A stretch of 64,000 bases of DNA, from NCBI GenBank assembly GCA_028641055.1, contig CM054058.1, positions 240,050,187-240,114,186 on the forward strand. Direction: 5' to 3'. Below the pieces are notes generated by a model. The model ran no database searches, was not told where the DNA came from, and saw only the letters and a list, made by a program, of their open reading frames with translations. A program made the translations under genes and the position numbers. Position 1 is the first letter of the stretch; each line of letters begins with the position of its first letter. Of the stretch, positions 60,197 to 64,000 are shown piece after piece. Source of the DNA: Alopecurus myosuroides. Lineage: Eukaryota > Streptophyta > Magnoliopsida > Poales > Poaceae.

Positions 60197-62612
60197 GCCG
60201 CAACTTGCATGTTCACCTGGCCGATATCGGCTTGGTTCCATTCCTTGCGATAGTGGTCCAGCAGGCCCAGCTTCTTCCCGGTGTGAGTGTCGGGGATGTA
60301 CCCGATATGGTCAAGGCTCACCTCCAAGTCTTGCTGGCGAACTCCAAGCACTTGGTGCAGAACAATTTGCTTGTCAGAGATGATCGTCAACGTGCCCGCT
60401 TTCTTCTACTCGGTCTCGGTCTTCTTCAGGGGCGCATAGGCACTCCTCGGCCGGGATGGTGCAGACAGCTCCTTCCCGGCAGGCTGCTCCTTCTCGGTAG
60501 TCCTTTTTTAACCACTCTGCACGGGCGCCGAGGCCTGTCTCGGCGGGGGCAGAGGAACACATCGAGCCATAACTGGCTGCTGTTTCGGAGGAGCTATAGG
60601 TTTCTGAGTAGGTGGAGGGGTTGCTGCTGGTGCTATTGTTGGTGTTTCTGGTGTTGCTGCTGGCTGTGCTGCTGGTTGCGCTGGGGGTTCTGCTGGTGGT
60701 GGAACTTGCTGCTGCGGTGGGTCCTCTGGCTATTGCTGCTGCTACTCTAGCGCCGATCGACTCCGTGCTTTTCGGGGCCTCAAAGTTCTCCATCTTGGCT
60801 GGCACCGAGATCATGATCTTCCCTCTCGGGGATGAGCATTTTCGGCATGTCCATGGAGTGGGCTTCCGGGATTGCCTGCTCGAAGTCAGTATAGCCTCCT
60901 GCTTCCGGGAGCTAGATCACAAGAGGGAGCGTGGATGTCGGCGGCACCGAGACAAGGCGTCTCGGCATCAAGGTGAACGCGGAAGGCTCGGTCATGTGGA
61001 TCTTAATAGGATCACTGTAAGAAGAGAAGTAAGAAAACCAAAGCAACTGAATCAACCCGGGCAAAAGGCAAAGAAGAAGAGAAATTGCAAAGACAAAAAG
61101 AATGCATCTTGGAAAATAACTTACCCGTCCGACATGGGCCGCTTGCTCTTGCGGGAAGCTTGACCCTTGTTCCCGTCTTTCTTCCTATTCCTCTTAGGAG
61201 GAGGAGCTATTGCGCCGCTTCCGGATCTCTTCCTTGTCTCCACGGGGGCGGCCACGGCCACGGGAGGAACTTCAAGAACCTGCTTTACCGGATCACCTGA
61301 GGCCGAGGGCAGAGGGTACGTGTATGAGATCCGAGTGGAATCAAGTACCTCTACAATAATACAGTCGTCAACAACTTCGTCGTCGTCCTCGGACCAGTGT
61401 CGGATGGAGGCTGGAACTTGAGACTTGCCGACTTGGGCGGCGAGCAAGGCGTCCGGGTCGGCTTATTGTCCTCGTCATCATAGTCCTCCGTGTCGTCCTC
61501 GGTTCGATCCTCACCCCAGTGATCCGACGGAGTCTCACCGTCCTCTTCCTGCTGACGGGGAAAAACCTGCATATGCGAATCACAAAGCATCAGTTCCGAG
61601 ATAGAGTTATCTCGGAGCATACCGGGACGCATGTAACTATGTGGAATTCGAGATACTTACATTGGGTGTCTGGCATGCTCTGTTGTAGGGCTCAAGGCCC
61701 CATTCCAAGTCCTCGCCGAGTTCGGACTTGGAGATCTCCTTGACCCGGGTGAACACCTCCTTCTTGGAAAGCTCAAGGGTGGTAACCTGGGTCGGGTCTC
61801 GGCTCCCGCTCATGAAGCACATCTTGTGAACCCGGCGCTGGAGTGGCAGGACTTGGCGACTCACGAAGGTTGCTAGAAGATCAACTGCTGGAGTCCGACG
61901 CGAAGAAGTTGGATGAGTTAGTTGTGGACGAGGTTGACCTCGGGAACTGCATCTCGGGGGGTTATAGTCTCAGTTCACCATCTCGATGGGTGGACTGTTG
62001 TGAAACGCCGGGAGTCCAATGAGATCTATGTCGGTGGCGTTCTTGATATAGAAAAAACCGCTCTGCCACTTTCGGCAGGACTCCAAGCCTCGGATTCGTG
62101 GGAACTTGGAACCAGTGCGCGGGATCACCATGGCGGCCCCACACTGTGTCATGTGCTTGGGTGCATCCGGGTTCTCGGGATTGGGAATAACTAGCTTCCA
62201 AAACTGGAAGTATTTACTCCAGATCTCGACAGTAGGATGGAGGCCGAGATAGGCCTCCGAGAAGGAAATGAAAGATGAAAGGGTGGTGATAGCATTCGCC
62301 GGGATATGATGTGGTTGAAGACCGAATCGGATGAAAAAAGTTGATCATGAAGGGGGAAAGAGGAAGGCCGAAACCGCGCTCGAAGTGTGCGAGAAAGATG
62401 ACATACTCACCTTTCCCGGGCTATGGCTGGATCTCAGTCTCAGGCTTCCGACACTCGACGACAGCCGGGACGCGCCGGGTGTCCACAAGCTACTGGGTGT
62501 CCGTGGTTCTGATCTCGGAGCCGTCCCACGCGCCACGCGTGGATTCTGGCGCCAACACCTCCAACTCCTCCACTGCTTCAAGTTCCGTGGCGTTGCTCGA
62601 GAGATCCGGCAT
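60197..62612 (-). pseudogene. Z antisense gene, 5' part, broken and cut by Y
   Basis: Homologous to the G antisense gene. ATG at 62612. Recognisable blocks: AWDGSEI, FLAHFERGFGLPL, GLQPHHIPANAI, the KWQSGFFYIKN block, LPLQRRVHKMCFMSG, then a basic stretch (PPPKRNRKK) and LLDHYRKEWNQADIGQ before the Y border at 60197. Inferred exons 62612-61661, 61566-61125 and 61014-60197 have GT...AG introns; the donor CCCAAT/GTAAGT at 61660 is near-perfect, and the third exon starts at the same place as exon 4 of the G gene. Several stops (for example W to TAG near 62488, W to TGA near 61973) and a frameshift near 61440 break it. The C-terminal half is missing. Confidence 0.8.
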
Positions 62613-63515
62613 CTCCAGGCAGTTTGCGGGCACGAGGAAGCGCTCGGGGCGGAGAGGTCGAAGGAGAACAACAACGGCGCGAAAGATGAACGCCGTGGGC
62701 ACGCTCGGGTGCGGGCTCAGTGAAGAAGGTGCAAGGACGGCGCGGAGACAGCGGGGGCGGCGAGTAGATCTGTGACGTGGAAGAACTCGAGCGCGGCGGC
62801 GGTCCGGTGCGCAACGCCGCGTGGGAGCAAGGAGGAGTTCACGGGACGGCGACGAAGCTCGACTGCGCGCGGCGGAGCGGAGTGCTCTGCGTGTGCGTGC
62901 GGTGAAGAGGAAGAGGCAAAGGGGGAAAATGGCGAAGAAGAGGAGGAAGGTGGGAACGCTCGGGTATTTATACCCCCAGGGCATTAACCACCCCAGATTA
63001 ATCGTGGCACGATTCGTGGAAACGGTCCGGTTACTTCGCACGTAAAAACACACAAAGCGGAACTGCCGCGCGTATCGTGCGCAGTTAATCCCGCGCAAAC
63101 CGCGAGGTGCACTTGAGTGCTCTGTCCTAATTAGACTGCAGGTGGGGCCAAGCACGGGACGTGGCATGCGCGCGGTGCGTGCAGAGTTGGGCGTGAAGCA
63201 CGCGGCGACGTGCGCCACGGTCTCCTGCCACGTGGTGAAGCCACAGCGCGGGGGAAACGAGACGATTTTGCCTCGCACTAGTGGAGTCCACGAAGAAAAA
63301 CGACTAAGTGTTGGGATCTCAGCAAAACCAAATCCGGCGGGGGTATCTCGGATTTTGATGCAGAACCATAGCGATAATTGCGGATTGATTCCGAATTCGA
63401 GGTTGTGATCCAGCCGAGATAAAAGTATCTCGGTCGAATGATCCGAAGCTTATTAATTTAATCTTGCACGGTCCACCGTCCGAGTTCACCGGACCATACC
63501 AGTTTCGGGGACTAA
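62613..63515. other. Z region between antisense gene start and 3' LTR
   Basis: GC-rich, about 900 bp. It holds the TATA-like box of the antisense gene and the polypurine tract (TTTCGGGGACTAA) against the LTR. The long - strand frame 63278-62490 that crosses it is GC-driven upstream of the ATG at 62612. Confidence 0.55.
62965..62971 (-). promoter_or_regulatory. TATA-like box of the Z antisense gene
   Basis: GGGGGTATAAATACCCG on the - strand, about 350 bp upstream of the ATG at 62612. Closely matches the motif in G1 and G2. Confidence 0.6.
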
Positions 63516-64000
63516 TGTCGGGAGGTTACCCCCGAGTAGGGCTAAGCTTGGTACAAGTTGGTGTCCTAACAGTGGATACTGAGATGGAGTTAACCGGGTT
63601 GACTACCTATACCGAGATGAAGGTTACCGAGATGGAGCTATCTCGGTAAGAAGAATCAAAGGCGCGTGCTGAAATGGGTGTTCCCCGGGTTACCCGAGTT
63701 GCACTTGGGGAATCCGGGTACCAGAAGAATCATCTATCTTGGAGCAAGGTCAATGGAGCAGTTGAGATCCCGAAGATCGCGGGAGAGTACGTGCGTGCGG
63801 TTCAACTTACTAGGCACTTGATGTATACTCTTACATGGGTACAGTGCAGGGTATGGGGAGGCCACGTCCGGTCTCTAACAAGGGGGACATGACATCGCAG
63901 CGGATACGGAGGAGAAGACTTTCGGCGCCCTGTCAGCGGGCGTGCGCTATGGCACAATGTTCTCCGCCTAACTTGTACGCCCTGTTAGTGGCCACCGGTA
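63516..64000 (+). repeat. Z 3' LTR, start only
   Basis: Begins TGTCGGGAGGTTACCCCC after a polypurine tract and runs off the window end. It resembles the G LTR at its terminus and more loosely beyond. Confidence 0.8.

Larger units (their letters stand above)
49379..64000 (+). mobile_element. Z: second Tat-like gypsy element, gutted, hosts X and Y
   Basis: Visible parts are a gag fragment (49379-49894), an antisense pseudogene (60197-62612), its flank, and the start of the 3' LTR (63516). The order and orientation match G, so the two sides of Y probably belong to one element. Everything from gag C-terminus through integrase to the end of the antisense gene is missing between them. The LTR start (TGTCGGGAGGTTACCCC) resembles that of G, so Z is a relative but not a recent copy. 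Confidence 0.7.

Noticed and set aside
61944..62490. Stops in the Z antisense gene as evidence of a RIP-like process
   Set aside because: The G-to-A type changes are few and fit ordinary deamination of methylated cytosine; RIP is a fungal process.

Overview
The window is intergenic plant DNA made almost entirely of nested LTR retrotransposons. I see no host gene, tRNA or rRNA. Element types point to a large grass genome, probably Pooideae/Triticeae (wheat, barley, rye or a relative): a Sirevirus-like copia element with gag only, Athila-type gypsy elements with a tRNA-Asp-like primer site, and Tat-type gypsy elements carrying an extra antisense gene. The species cannot be told from the sequence alone.

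Labels used below. G1/G2 = two copies of one Tat-like gypsy element (+ strand). S1/S2 = two copies of one Sirevirus-like, gag-only element (- strand) sitting inside the G integrase gene. X1/X2 = two copies of a non-autonomous Athila-like element (- strand) whose left LTR hosts G. Y = a decayed, formerly coding Athila element (- strand). Z = a second Tat-like gypsy element (+ strand) hosting X and Y.

Layout: 1-890 G1 integrase; 891-11893 S1 (complete, TSD ACGTT); 11894-19581 rest of G1 (integrase C-terminus, antisense gene, 3' LTR); 19582-23222 X1 (LTR and part of the interior, cut off); 23223-36001 S2 (partial gag, LTR, full interior, LTR); 36002-42528 G2 (integrase C-terminus, damaged antisense gene, 3' LTR); 42529-49378 X2 (both LTRs); 49379-49894 Z gag fragment; 49895-60196 Y; 60197-63515 Z antisense pseudogene and flank; 63516-64000 start of the Z 3' LTR. 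S sits in G, G in X, X in Z, and Y in Z.

The S-G-X block occurs twice in tandem with a unit of about 23-24 kb and under about 1% difference by eye. The join lies at 23222/23223, where X interior meets S gag. Since S carries the same ACGTT target site next to G integrase in both copies, it inserted before the duplication. Variant sites suggest that the LTR at 25002-27595 is a recombinant between two ancestral LTRs.

The most notable gene content is the G antisense gene (12863-17996, - strand). Splice signals I can read link its ORFs in phase through seven introns, a TATA-like box lies about 190 bp upstream of its ATG, and a related, broken version with a matching TATA-like box lies in Z. Its product would be about 1,350 aa: an N-terminal domain of the type annotated as 'putative gypsy type transposon', a basic patch, a disordered middle, coiled coil and an acidic tail. 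All retroelement proteins here are incomplete, interrupted by another element, or broken by stops or frameshifts. All family assignments are from motif reading, not database search.
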